From positions 118,107-182,106 of the forward strand of contig NZ_LMCW01000069.1 in NCBI RefSeq assembly GCF_001424945.1: a DNA stretch of 64,000 nt. The letters run 5' to 3'. This document shows positions 17,382 through 27,062 of this stretch, piece after piece; the stretch's first letter is position 1, and each line of letters starts with the position of its first letter. This stretch comes from Rhizobium sp. Root1203 (lineage in GTDB: Bacteria > Pseudomonadota > Alphaproteobacteria > Rhizobiales > Rhizobiaceae). Below the pieces are notes generated by a model. It saw only the letters and a list, made by a program, of their open reading frames with translations. It was not told the DNA's origin and did no database searches. A program made the translations under genes and the position numbers.

Positions 17382-18482
17382 ATGTGGAATAGTCCGGCGA
17401 TCGACCGGCGCAGTTTCGTCAAGGCAGCCGGGCTGACCTTCCTCGCCTCCCTGCGACCGGGAGCACTGATGGCGCTGGAACGCGCCGACGCGGTCTATGC
17501 GTCGGGAATGCGGACTGCCAACGGCTCCTACGCGGTCGCGACCGTCACCGAGCGCGGCGAGATTGTCGACCAGCTTGCGCTGCCGGCGCGTGCACATGGC
17601 ATGGCGTTCAGCGCCCCAACGGGCAAGACCGTTGCATTTGCCCGCCGTCCCGGCACCTATGCGATGATCTTCGATATCAGCGGCAGCAAGGGCGAGCCCA
17701 TCGTCATCGCAGCCGCTGAAGGACGCCACTTCTATGGCCACGGGTCCTTCTCGCCGGATGGCCGCATCCTCTATGCCAGCGAAAACGACTTCGACGCCAA
17801 TCGCGGCATGATCGGTCTCTATGACGCGACCGACCGCTTTGCCCGCATCGGCGAATTCGAGACCTACGGCGTCGGCCCACACGACATGACGGTTTCAGAT
17901 GACGGCCGCATGCTTGTTGTCGCCAATGGCGGGATCGAGACCCACCCGGATTTCGGCCGGACCAAACTCAATCTGCAAAGCATGCAGCCTTCCCTGACCC
18001 TGATCGACGCCGCGACCGGTGCTCTCATCGAGAAGCATTCGCTGCCGCCGCATTGGGCGAAGGTCTCGACCCGCCATGTCGACATCGACGACAGCGGCCG
18101 CATCTGGTTCGCCTGCCAATACGAGGGGAACCGAAACGACCTGCCGCCGCTCGTCGGCTCCTTCACCAGGGGAGAGGAGCTACGCTTCGTCGACCTGCCG
18201 GAGGAGACGACCCGCCGACTGTCCAACTACGTTGGCGCAATCGCCGTCAACCGCAAGGACGGCCTTGTCGGCGTTACCTCGCCGAAGGGCGGCGTCTCCG
18301 TCACCATCGATGCGAGAAGCGGCCGGGTGCTGCGTGAGGACGTCGTTCCCGACGCGGCCGGGATCGCTCCGGCGGCAGGCGGTTTTGCGGTTTCGAGCTA
18401 CGACGGCGACTTTCTGGCGGCGCGCAGCAACGTTGCCTGGGACCAGCACATCGTCCGCATCGCGCCGTCACGACGCCTGTGA
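17382..18482 (+). CDS. DUF1513 protein, Tat-exported beta-propeller
   Basis: A 366-aa protein beginning 4 bp after the second imelysin. The N-terminus has a twin-arginine signal (IDRRSFVKAAGLTFLASL), so it is probably exported folded. The rest has repeated blade-like motifs (GHGSFSPDGRILYASEND, GPHDMTVSDDGRMLVVANGG), matching the DUF1513 beta-propeller family that recurs with imelysins and di-haem proteins. Its function is unknown. The last 15 bp overlap the 3' end of the opposite-strand DUF2252 gene. Confidence 0.88.
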   Translation: MWNSPAIDRRSFVKAAGLTFLASLRPGALMALERADAVYASGMRTANGSYAVATVTERGEIVDQLALPARAHGMAFSAPTGKTVAFARRPGTYAMIFDISGSKGEPIVIAAAEGRHFYGHGSFSPDGRILYASENDFDANRGMIGLYDATDRFARIGEFETYGVGPHDMTVSDDGRMLVVANGGIETHPDFGRTKLNLQSMQPSLTLIDAATGALIEKHSLPPHWAKVSTRHVDIDDSGRIWFACQYEGNRNDLPPLVGSFTRGEELRFVDLPEETTRRLSNYVGAIAVNRKDGLVGVTSPKGGVSVTIDARSGRVLREDVVPDAAGIAPAAGGFAVSSYDGDFLAARSNVAWDQHIVRIAPSRRL

Positions 18483-19559
18483 CCAAGCCCTCTGCTCCGA
18501 GGCAACCGCGGCGGCGGCGGCTTTCGCCGTATCGGAGAGCCAGGTTCCGCTGCGCGACTTGATATCCCGTTCGATGGCCGATCCTGTCACCGGATCGCTG
18601 GAATGGCAGTTGCCGATCTCGAAACCCATTGCCTCGAGCATGTCGGGCGACAGCAACATCTCGGGATTCCGGTCGATTTCTATCTTGATGCTGTTCGGCG
18701 AAAGGCGGCGTACAAGAATGGTCCCCGAAAGCTTGTAGTGCGGATCCGGGCAGCGCATTCGCCCGGCGGCGATATCGACCGCGTGGATTGCACGATCCAT
18801 GCCGGAGCTGCCCTGGGGCGGGTGCGCAAGCGCCCAGGCCGATGGCAGCATCGCCTTTGCTTCGCGCAGCACCGGCCCGCCCTGCCACTCCGCATAGGCA
18901 ACGAAGCGAGGCCGGCCGAGGCTGCCGGTTCCGGCTGCCCGCGGCTTCGGGACATAGGCACCGCAACCTTTTGGCAAAGCGGCCTCAAGCGCCCCTGCAT
19001 AAGCAGGCGGAACTGGCTTGCTGCCCGGCTGCAAGGCAGCGAACCTCTCCCAGAACGCGCGCCGCGCGGCGTCGGGCAACAGCAAGGCCTTTCGCAGCCA
19101 TTTGTGATCCCGCTCGAGAATGATCGGCGCCGGTGCCCGCATGGCGCGCAGATAGCCGGTGAGGATCGACGCCGCGATCGTACGCGTCGGCGGCCCGTCG
19201 TCGCTTCGTGCCAGAAGCGCGCTTGCGGACAGGCGAATGAGGTCGAGCGCGTAGGGCATGACGGCGGCATCGTCGAAGTCGTTGGCACCCCAGACGAGGC
19301 GCCCTTCGGCGTCGCGCCAGGTCCCGAAGTTCTCCAGATGCGTATCGCCGATCGCAAGAACCTGCGGAGCCGTGGCGAAACCGGGACAGATATCGAGGAT
19401 CGTCTCGGCCCAGCGCCAGTAGGTTGCACGCAGGAAGACGAAGCCGTTGCTGCTCATCTTCGCGTGTTTCCTGACGATATCGGCTTCGACCAAATCGGTA
19501 CCGAGCTGACTGCGAAGCCACGTCTCATAATCGCGTACGGACTGCGAGATCGTTGCCAT
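18468..19559 (-). CDS. DUF2252 family protein
   Basis: A 363-aa cytosolic protein of the kinase-like DUF2252 family. The conserved elements FLRATYWRW, IGDTHLENFG and WGANDFDDAAVMPYALDLIRL (a kinase-like H-x-x-N and D-F-D-D arrangement) are intact. Function is not established. I start it at ATG 19559 (ATISQS...), with AGGAC upstream; 21 further codons are open before it but add only a Pro-rich tail. It converges on the DUF1513 gene with a 15-bp overlap and diverges from tspO across 134 bp. Confidence 0.85.
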   Translation of the reverse strand: MATISQSVRDYETWLRSQLGTDLVEADIVRKHAKMSSNGFVFLRATYWRWAETILDICPGFATAPQVLAIGDTHLENFGTWRDAEGRLVWGANDFDDAAVMPYALDLIRLSASALLARSDDGPPTRTIAASILTGYLRAMRAPAPIILERDHKWLRKALLLPDAARRAFWERFAALQPGSKPVPPAYAGALEAALPKGCGAYVPKPRAAGTGSLGRPRFVAYAEWQGGPVLREAKAMLPSAWALAHPPQGSSGMDRAIHAVDIAAGRMRCPDPHYKLSGTILVRRLSPNSIKIEIDRNPEMLLSPDMLEAMGFEIGNCHSSDPVTGSAIERDIKSRSGTWLSDTAKAAAAAVASEQRAWSQAS

Positions 19560-19693
19560 GCCGGACTGTCCTAAATTCGCACGTGTCGAGAATAGGCCCG
19601 GCAGCGGCGGAGGCAATCGCAATCATCTGCCTGCGCCGTTAAATCGCACGGCCTCGATCTGGCCCGTTTTCGTCGTCGCCCTATGTGCGCCGC

Positions 19694-20146
19694 ATGAGCA
19701 AAGCCCTGACCTACATCATTTTCGTCGCCATCGTCCTCGGCGGCGGCCTGGTCGTCGGCATCAACAATCTTCCCGGCGAATGGTACCAATCTCTCGCCAA
19801 GCCACCTTTCAATCCGCCCAACTGGGTGTTCGGACCGGCTTGGTCAATTCTCTACGTCCTGATCGGGATCGCCGGTGCGCGCACATGGATGCGGGGACAT
19901 CTGTCCGTCGGCATGCTGATCTGGGCCGGGCAGATGGTTCTCAATTTTCTCTGGTCGCCGTTCTTCTTCGGCCTGCAGATGCCGCCCGTCGCGATGACCA
20001 TCATCGCCCTGCTGTTTGTGCTGATCCTTGCTTTCATCAGGAACCGCTGGAATGCCGACCGGATCGCGGCCCTGCTCTTCGTTCCCTATGCCTGCTGGGT
20101 CGCCTTCGCGACCATACTCAACGCGTCGATCGTCTATCTGAACTGA
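19694..20146 (+). CDS. tspO: TspO/MBR family membrane protein
   Basis: A 150-aa inner- or outer-membrane protein of five helices, the bacterial homologue of the mitochondrial translocator protein that binds porphyrins and cholesterol. Signature segments are KPPFNPPNWVFGPAWSILYVLIG and QMVLNFLWSPFFFGLQ. In Rhodobacter and Sinorhizobium the protein modulates tetrapyrrole- or stress-linked regulation. A GTG at 19685 would add three residues. The gene converges on the GH25 gene with 36 bp between stops; an imperfect CTGAGC/GCTCAG hairpin spans the tspO stop. Confidence 0.93.
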   Translation: MSKALTYIIFVAIVLGGGLVVGINNLPGEWYQSLAKPPFNPPNWVFGPAWSILYVLIGIAGARTWMRGHLSVGMLIWAGQMVLNFLWSPFFFGLQMPPVAMTIIALLFVLILAFIRNRWNADRIAALLFVPYACWVAFATILNASIVYLN

Positions 20147-20182
20147 GCAACAGGGCTCAGCTCACGTGTAGACCTATAGTTC

Positions 20183-21268
20183 TTAGCCGGCTTGCCCCAG
20201 CCAGTCGTGCCAGTCGCGTTCGCTGCCGTGGAACACATTGAGATCGATCCGCCCCTCGACACCATGCGAAAGGCCGGAGCCGGAATATTGCCAGAAGATC
20301 CATTTCCGTCCCGGATAGCGCTTGGAGGGATGCGCCGCGACCGAGCGCAGCCAGAAGGGATAATCAAGAAACGCGCCCTGCAGATTGTCGCGATAGAAGT
20401 CGGGAGCCGTATAGATCACCGGACGCTGGCCGTAGTGCCGCTCCAGCTTGTCCATGAAGACCTTCATCTTTTCGAGCACATGCTCACGCGACGGCTGCCT
20501 CTTGCAGCTGGACTCGCCGTTCCATTCGACATCGATGACAGGCGGAAGCGCGTTGGCGTCACGCGGGACGTTGCGGATGAACCAGTCGGCCTGCTCGCCT
20601 GCCGTGCGGCACCAGTAGAAAAAGTGGTAGGCGCCCCGCTTCAGGCCGGCTTCCTTGGCATTGCGCCAGTTTTTCCGGAACATGGGATCGAGGTGATCGC
20701 CGCCGTCTGTCGCCTTGATGTAGACGAAGTTCGCACCCTGCGTCTGCAGCGTCTGCCAGTCGATATCGCCCTGCCAGCGCGAGACGTCGACACCGTGGAC
20801 GGCCAGCTTTCTTGGCGAGGACGAGCCGAAATTGATTGGCTTGGCGTCGCGAAAGCGGTGGCTGTAAATCCTCGTGCGGGACTGCGGCGATCGCTCCATC
20901 GCCGGTTTCGTCGGAACCGTGAATGCGACCTGTTGCTCGGCTACGGCCGGCCTTTCCGCCGGAAGCGGCGTGCCCCCCGGTAGCGGGACGGCGCCCGGAA
21001 TCGGCATGGCCACCGTGTTCGTCTGAGGCAGGAATGCCTGCGGCTCCGGCACGGGACCGGTCCAGGTCAGTTGCTGCTGTTGCGGGGCTGGTTCCGGTGC
21101 AGCGTCTGCGACATCCATGGCGGGCACAGGTGCGCTTGGCCTGGCCACCGAGCCGGTCGTTTCCCGCGATGGCACCGAAGCCAGGATGCTCGCCGGACCG
21201 GAACTCGACGTGCAACCCGAAGCAGTCACACAGACAAGGAAGATTGCTGGCAAGGCTGACAGACGCAT
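20183..21268 (-). CDS. GH25 family lysozyme-like lipoprotein
   Basis: About 361 aa. The N-terminal signal ends in a lipobox (TASG-C), so it is probably lipid-anchored. Residues about 30-150 form a low-complexity Pro/Ala/Gln-rich linker. The C-terminal ~210 residues form a GH25 muramidase barrel: VHGVDVSRWQGDIDW, FVYIKATDGGDHLDP, AYHFFYW, PPVIDVEWNGESSC and WIFWQYSGSG contain the expected acidic residues. It would cut the MurNAc-GlcNAc bond of peptidoglycan. A TTG at 21295 with an AAGGGGA ribosome-binding site is a serious alternative start, adding nine residues. Confidence 0.9.
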   Translation of the reverse strand: MRLSALPAIFLVCVTASGCTSSSGPASILASVPSRETTGSVARPSAPVPAMDVADAAPEPAPQQQQLTWTGPVPEPQAFLPQTNTVAMPIPGAVPLPGGTPLPAERPAVAEQQVAFTVPTKPAMERSPQSRTRIYSHRFRDAKPINFGSSSPRKLAVHGVDVSRWQGDIDWQTLQTQGANFVYIKATDGGDHLDPMFRKNWRNAKEAGLKRGAYHFFYWCRTAGEQADWFIRNVPRDANALPPVIDVEWNGESSCKRQPSREHVLEKMKVFMDKLERHYGQRPVIYTAPDFYRDNLQGAFLDYPFWLRSVAAHPSKRYPGRKWIFWQYSGSGLSHGVEGRIDLNVFHGSERDWHDWLGQAG

Positions 21269-21481
21269 AAGAACTCGCACGCAAACAACTTTCAACAGCG
21301 GATTCCCCTTCGCGGGGACCCGGGAATACCGATGGCTAATGGAAAATTACCAAAAAAAGCTGAATCCAATCTTTACGAGACAGGAAACGGTTCGGTCGGC
21401 AGCCATCAATTGATTTCCCGGGAACGCTTGTCTGATGCATCGCACCATGCCACTTTCACGCTCGCAAAAGGGCAAATCACA

Positions 21482-21931
21482 ATGAACGACAACGACAGCG
21501 GCGATTTCCGCGAGCGAATTCGCCAGAACTTTGCGCGTCAGGCGGCGCTGCATACGATTGGCGCCGAACTGACGCGCGTCGAGCGCGCCACGGTGGAAAT
21601 CGAGCTGCCGTTCGATGTGAAACTCACGCAACAGCACGGCATCCTGCATGCCGGCGTGATTTCCGCAGCGCTCGATTCCGCCTGCGGTTTTGCCGCCTAC
21701 AGCGTCATCGATTCCGAGGCTTCGATCCTGACCATCGAGTTCAAGGTCAATCTGCTGTCACCGGGGCGCGGCGACCGCTTCCTGTTCCGTGGCGAGATCA
21801 CCAAGCCCGGATCGACCATCATCGTCGCCGATGGCCGCGGCTATGCGATCAGCGACGGGCCGGCAAAACTCATCGCATCGATGACGAGCACCATGATGGT
21901 CATCCGCGGCAGAGAGGGAATTACCGGATGA
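21482..21931 (+). CDS. PaaI family hotdog-fold thioesterase
   Basis: A 149-aa cytosolic acyl-CoA thioesterase of the PaaI/YigI-like hotdog family. The active-site helix reads QQHGILHAGVISAALDSACGFAAYSV, with the conserved HG and Asp, followed by the strand TIEFKVNLLSPGRGDRF. The physiological acyl-CoA is unknown. I start at ATG 21482; the longer open frame upstream lacks family similarity. The stop overlaps the next start (ATGA), coupling it to the nucleosidase-like gene. Confidence 0.88.
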   Translation: MNDNDSGDFRERIRQNFARQAALHTIGAELTRVERATVEIELPFDVKLTQQHGILHAGVISAALDSACGFAAYSVIDSEASILTIEFKVNLLSPGRGDRFLFRGEITKPGSTIIVADGRGYAISDGPAKLIASMTSTMMVIRGREGITG

Positions 21932-22566
21932 AGTTCGAACTGAAGTCGGTCGCCGGGAAATCCATCCTGTTCGTGATGGCAGCCGAGGCCGAATACGGCC
22001 CCTTCCTGCGCTCGCGCTTCGAGCCGCTGATGACAGGCGTCGGTCCGGTCGAGGCCGCCGTGGTCCTGACCAGGGCACTGACGCAGCTCGACCAAGCAGG
22101 CGATCTGCCGCAACTCGTCGTCTCGCTCGGCTCGGCGGGCTCGTCGCGCCTCGAACAGACCGAAGTCTATCAGGTGACCGCGGTCTCCTACCGGGACATG
22201 GATGCGTCGGCGCTTGGGTTCGAGAAAGGGCGCACGCCATTCCTCGATCTTCCGGCGACCATCGAGCTGCCGTTGCGCATCCCCGGCATTGCGGAGGCCA
22301 GCCTTTCGACCGGCGGCAACGTCGTTTCAGGCGCCGCGTATGCGGGCATTGCAGCCGACATGGTCGATATGGAGACCTTTGCGGTCCTGCGCGCCTGCCA
22401 GGCCTACCAGCTGCCGCTGATCGGACTTCGCGGCATTTCCGATGGCGTCGAGGAACTTCAGCATATTTCCGGCTGGACGGAATACCTGCATGTGGTCGAC
22501 CGCAAGCTCTCCTATGCCGTCGACAGCCTGTTTACGGCGCTCGAAGACGGCGTATTCTGGTTCTAG
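21928..22566 (+). CDS. 5'-methylthioadenosine/S-adenosylhomocysteine nucleosidase-like protein
   Basis: A 212-aa member of the PNP/UDP phosphorylase superfamily. It shows FVMAAEAEYGP, GVGPVEAAVVLTRAL, VSLGSAGSS and, near residue 150, VDMETFAVLRACQ with the substrate-binding Met-Glu pair, then GLRGISDGVEE with the catalytic Asp. It would cleave a purine nucleoside such as MTA or SAH to adenine and the sugar. It is rather short (about 230 is usual), so the precise substrate is open. It is coupled to the PaaI gene by a 4-bp overlap, and guaA follows 93 bp later. Confidence 0.85.
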   Translation: MKFELKSVAGKSILFVMAAEAEYGPFLRSRFEPLMTGVGPVEAAVVLTRALTQLDQAGDLPQLVVSLGSAGSSRLEQTEVYQVTAVSYRDMDASALGFEKGRTPFLDLPATIELPLRIPGIAEASLSTGGNVVSGAAYAGIAADMVDMETFAVLRACQAYQLPLIGLRGISDGVEELQHISGWTEYLHVVDRKLSYAVDSLFTALEDGVFWF

Positions 22567-22659
22567 AACCCTGCGGAAGCGGACAATCGGTACAATAAAA
22601 TCCAGCTGCGGCGGATTTCCCGCATTGCAAGAACGGGTGCTTTTCATTAAAGGCTCGCC

Positions 22660-24222
<1,563 letters not shown>

Positions 24223-24342
24223 GGGCCTTACAGCGACGCTGAGTCCAACGGGATCGGGGTCGTTGCGGCGAGCTTGGTCTGTTCCAAAGGCGCCATGAGA
24301 CTAGACCTTGATGTGCCTTGAACAGCAGGGGCGATTGAGTTA

Positions 24343-24373
24343 TCTTACCTTTGTCTTACCTGCATTGTGCATT
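24343..24373 (+). promoter_or_regulatory. Direct repeats upstream of vapB, candidate autoregulatory operator
   Basis: TCTTACCT occurs at 24343-24350 and again at 24354-24361, an 11-bp spacing of about one helical turn. TGCATT then repeats at 24361-24366 and 24368-24373. The block ends 15 bp before the antitoxin ATG. Toxin-antitoxin operons are usually repressed by their own complex at such repeats, so an operator role is inferred. Confidence 0.35.
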
Positions 24374-24388
24374 CAGGACGCCAGACTG

Positions 24389-24664
24389 ATGACTCGCTCT
24401 GATAGCCTTACCACGACCGTCTCGACCAAGGGCCAGGTCATCCTACCAAAAACCATCCGCCAGCGGCGAGATTGGGAGGCAGGGACCCGGCTGATTGTCG
24501 AAGACACCCCGGAAGGCGTGCTGTTGAAGCAGGCGCCTGCCTTCGCGCCCACACAGCCCGCTGACGTGTTTGGGATGCTGCCCTTCGGCGGCGCGCCGAA
24601 AACTTTGGAAGAGATGGACGCTGGTGTCCTCGCCGAAGCCCGCCGCCGCCATGATCGCGATTGA
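24389..24664 (+). CDS. vapB: AbrB/MazE-type antitoxin (VapB-like)
   Basis: A 91-aa DNA-binding antitoxin. The N-terminal swapped-hairpin AbrB domain is clear: TTTVSTKGQVILPKTIRQRRDWEAGTRL, then VEDTPEGVLL. The C-terminal half (FGMLPFGGAPKTLEEMDAGVLAEARRR) is the usual toxin-binding tail. I start at ATG 24389, with AGGACG upstream. It overlaps the PIN-domain toxin gene by 14 bp. The pair sits between guaA and ogt and may be an acquired module. Confidence 0.85.
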   Translation: MTRSDSLTTTVSTKGQVILPKTIRQRRDWEAGTRLIVEDTPEGVLLKQAPAFAPTQPADVFGMLPFGGAPKTLEEMDAGVLAEARRRHDRD

Positions 24665-25040
24665 TACCAATCTTGTCGTCCGGTATCTGACCGGCGACCA
24701 CCCGGAACAGTCTTCCCGCGCTCGCGAGATCATCGATGGACGTACGGTTTTCATCGCGATCACAGTCGTACTGGAAGTCGAATGGGTGTTGCGTAGCGCC
24801 TACGGATATGCCCGAGCCGATGTCGTCCGCGCTCTTCGCGCCTTTGGCGGCCTGCCGACAGTCACGTTCGAGGACGCGACGAGCGTGGCGGCAGCGTTCG
24901 ATCTTACAGAGCAGGGAATGGATTTCGCCGATGCCCTGCACTTGGGCAGATCGGTCCATTGCGAAGAGTTCGTGACTTTCGACCGCAAATTGATGAAGGC
25001 CGCCCAAGCTGCAGGCTACGATACCGTGCGTGAGGCCTGA
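24651..25040 (+). CDS. vapC: PIN-domain ribonuclease toxin (VapC-like)
   Basis: A 129-aa PIN-domain nuclease. The four acidic metal ligands expected of VapC toxins can be placed: D5 in AIDTNLVVRYL, E in VLEVEWVLRS, D in MDFADALHLG and D in FVTFDRKL. Such toxins cleave tRNA or rRNA when the antitoxin is degraded. The ATG at 24651 overlaps vapB by 14 bp, as is typical for a coupled toxin. The gene converges with ogt, leaving 10 bp between stops. The catalytic residues look intact, so the toxin is probably active. Confidence 0.85.
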   Translation: MIAIDTNLVVRYLTGDHPEQSSRAREIIDGRTVFIAITVVLEVEWVLRSAYGYARADVVRALRAFGGLPTVTFEDATSVAAAFDLTEQGMDFADALHLGRSVHCEEFVTFDRKLMKAAQAAGYDTVREA

Positions 25041-25050
25041 GCCCATCCGC

Positions 25051-25614
25051 TCAAAAATCGAGCGACTGCTGCACCGGCTTCGGCGGATCGAGGTTGACGC
25101 CCTCGAGTTCCAGCATCCTCATCTTGGACGATGAGCCGCCCGGCGCCGAAAAGCCGCCGATCTTGCCGCCGGCGGCAAGGACGCGGTGGCAGGGGATGAT
25201 CAAGGCGACCGGGTTCCTGGCCATCGCCTGGCCGACATCGCGCGCTGCCTCGGGACCGACGCCGAGCTGCTTTGCCAGCGCGCCGTAGGTCGTGGTGCGG
25301 CCCCAGCCGATCTGCCGCGCGGCATCGTAGATCTGCCTGAAAAAGGCGTCCTGGCCGCCGAGATCGAGCTTGATGTCGGAGAAATCCGTCTGTTCGCCTT
25401 CGAAGTAGCGTTTCACGGCCGCAACGGCGTCAGACACCTCGGGCGTCGGTGTCGCCGGTTCCGCGCCGGGAATGCGCCGCAACAGAAGGCGTTCCGTAGC
25501 CTCGGCGCTCTTGGTCGGCAATTGGAAACGCGTAATGCCGACATCGTTCCAGGCGATGCCGCAGAAGCCTCCGGCAGTCTCGAAGATGAGGTAGCGGTGC
25601 GCTGCCTGTCCCAT
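25051..25614 (-). CDS. ogt: Methylated-DNA-[protein]-cysteine S-methyltransferase
   Basis: A suicide repair protein of about 187 aa that removes the O6-methyl group from guanine onto its own Cys. The active-site motif IIPCHRVLAAGGKIGGFSAPGG is complete, preceded by the helix-turn-helix region RTTTYGALAKQLGVGPEAARDVGQAMARNP. The N-terminal domain is the RNase H-like Ogt type. I choose ATG 25614 (GQAAHRY...) because GGAGG lies 8 bp upstream; two further ATGs lie upstream at 25620 and 25641. No Ada-type N-terminal methyl-phosphotriester domain is present. Confidence 0.92.
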   Translation of the reverse strand: MGQAAHRYLIFETAGGFCGIAWNDVGITRFQLPTKSAEATERLLLRRIPGAEPATPTPEVSDAVAAVKRYFEGEQTDFSDIKLDLGGQDAFFRQIYDAARQIGWGRTTTYGALAKQLGVGPEAARDVGQAMARNPVALIIPCHRVLAAGGKIGGFSAPGGSSSKMRMLELEGVNLDPPKPVQQSLDF

Positions 25615-25706
25615 GATCATAGCCTCCGTATTGCATGCCATGAAAATCGTGCAGCGGAGCTTCGAATTCAACCCGTTTCTTGCACTTTGGGCGGTTCTTC
25701 CCTGCC

Positions 25707-26936
25707 CTAGCCCCGCGCCTCCAGCGACGGTATTTCCTCGATCGAGGTCTCCGCCAATTCGGGCTTCAACACGGCAAAGACCGCGTTGAAGCCAGCGGCT
25801 ATCTTTTGCGGCTCATAGCGCCTCGCCGCGTCAAGTGCCGCACGCGACAGCGCAGGGATCGCCTCGGGCGATGAGGCCATCTCGGCAATCTGCTTTGCCA
25901 GCGCGACCTCGTCGCCGGCATCGAACAGAAAGCCGTCGACGCCCGGATCGATCGATTCGGGAATGCCGCCGGAGCGGGCGCCGATGACGGGCACGCCCTG
26001 CGCGAAGGCTTCGATCACTACCCGCCCGAATGGCTCGCGGAAGAGCGAGGGCACGACGAGGACATCGACCTGCGGGAAGAAATCCTCCGGCTTCGTCCAA
26101 CCGAGAAACCGGGTGTTTTCCTTTGGAAACTTCTGCGGGAGCGACTTCGAGTAATCACTCTTGGCGTTGCCGGCGATCACGAAGCCGACATTCGGATTGT
26201 TGACCAGGCGATGGGCGGCGAGCGCCAGCGTATCGAGACCCTTGACCGGATCATGAACGCCGATGAAGCCAAACCGCATCTGCCCCGAAGGCGGCGACCG
26301 GGGCTCACGGCGCACGACTGTCGGAATGGCGCCCGGCACCTTGTGGCTGCTGGCATTTCGGAAGTAGCCGTGCTCGAGGTGGCGACCGATGATGAAATCC
26401 GTCTCGCCGATCACCGCATCGACGTAGCGCGAGAAGAACTTCTTGCCATAGGAAGACACCTGACACGACGAACAGGCGCGCACGCAATTGTCGTTGCCGC
26501 GACGCATGCTGGCCTTCCAGCAGATGAGGAAAGCACTCCGCAGGATATGGCAGACCGGCACGCCGCAGCTTCTGGCCGCGGCCCAGGTGGCAACATTGAT
26601 GTTCTCGATGCTGTCGGTGAGGACAATGTCGGGTTTGAACCGGCGTATCTCGCGCCGCATGACGACGAATGCCCTTGGATTGAAATTCTCCAACGCGTGC
26701 CAGAGGAGCTTTTTCCACGGCGGTCGCGGCAGACGGTAGTTCCAATCGATATTCAGGGTCGGCAGGCGGCGCACGGGAACGCCATCGTAAATCTCGCGCT
26801 TGTCCTCGCCCGACACGTTGACGACTTCCAGGTCGTGGCCGTCCGCCAGCAACAGCTTGGCCACCATCATCGCCGAAATCGGACCACCGCCATCGATAAA
26901 GGGCGGAAACGCGGCGCACGCCATCAGGATACGCAT
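25707..26936 (-). CDS. Glycosyltransferase family 4 protein
   Basis: A 409-aa GT-B fold glycosyltransferase. The N-terminal donor-proximal loop is CAAFPPFIDGGGPISAMMVAKLL. The C-terminal GT4 signature, with its E-x(7)-E, reads VPSLFREPFGRVVIEAFAQGVPVIGARSGGIPE. Around residues 150-160 a Cys-rich insert (NDNCVRACSSCQ) could bind a metal; such inserts occur in several GT4 subgroups. Acceptor and sugar are unknown. No other polysaccharide genes adjoin it, and it is unlinked to the glycan cluster at 35-39 kb. Confidence 0.87.
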   Translation of the reverse strand: MRILMACAAFPPFIDGGGPISAMMVAKLLLADGHDLEVVNVSGEDKREIYDGVPVRRLPTLNIDWNYRLPRPPWKKLLWHALENFNPRAFVVMRREIRRFKPDIVLTDSIENINVATWAAARSCGVPVCHILRSAFLICWKASMRRGNDNCVRACSSCQVSSYGKKFFSRYVDAVIGETDFIIGRHLEHGYFRNASSHKVPGAIPTVVRREPRSPPSGQMRFGFIGVHDPVKGLDTLALAAHRLVNNPNVGFVIAGNAKSDYSKSLPQKFPKENTRFLGWTKPEDFFPQVDVLVVPSLFREPFGRVVIEAFAQGVPVIGARSGGIPESIDPGVDGFLFDAGDEVALAKQIAEMASSPEAIPALSRAALDAARRYEPQKIAAGFNAVFAVLKPELAETSIEEIPSLEARG

Positions 26937-27062
26937 GACAAAACTCCATTGACGGAGGCCGAACTGACTGTTTGTTCTCTTTTTGTTCTTGATTTCCGAT
27001 CATCGGATGCTACCATCCGCTCATCCCCTGGAGAACGAGAGGCGGGGCAGATGCTCCGGTAG

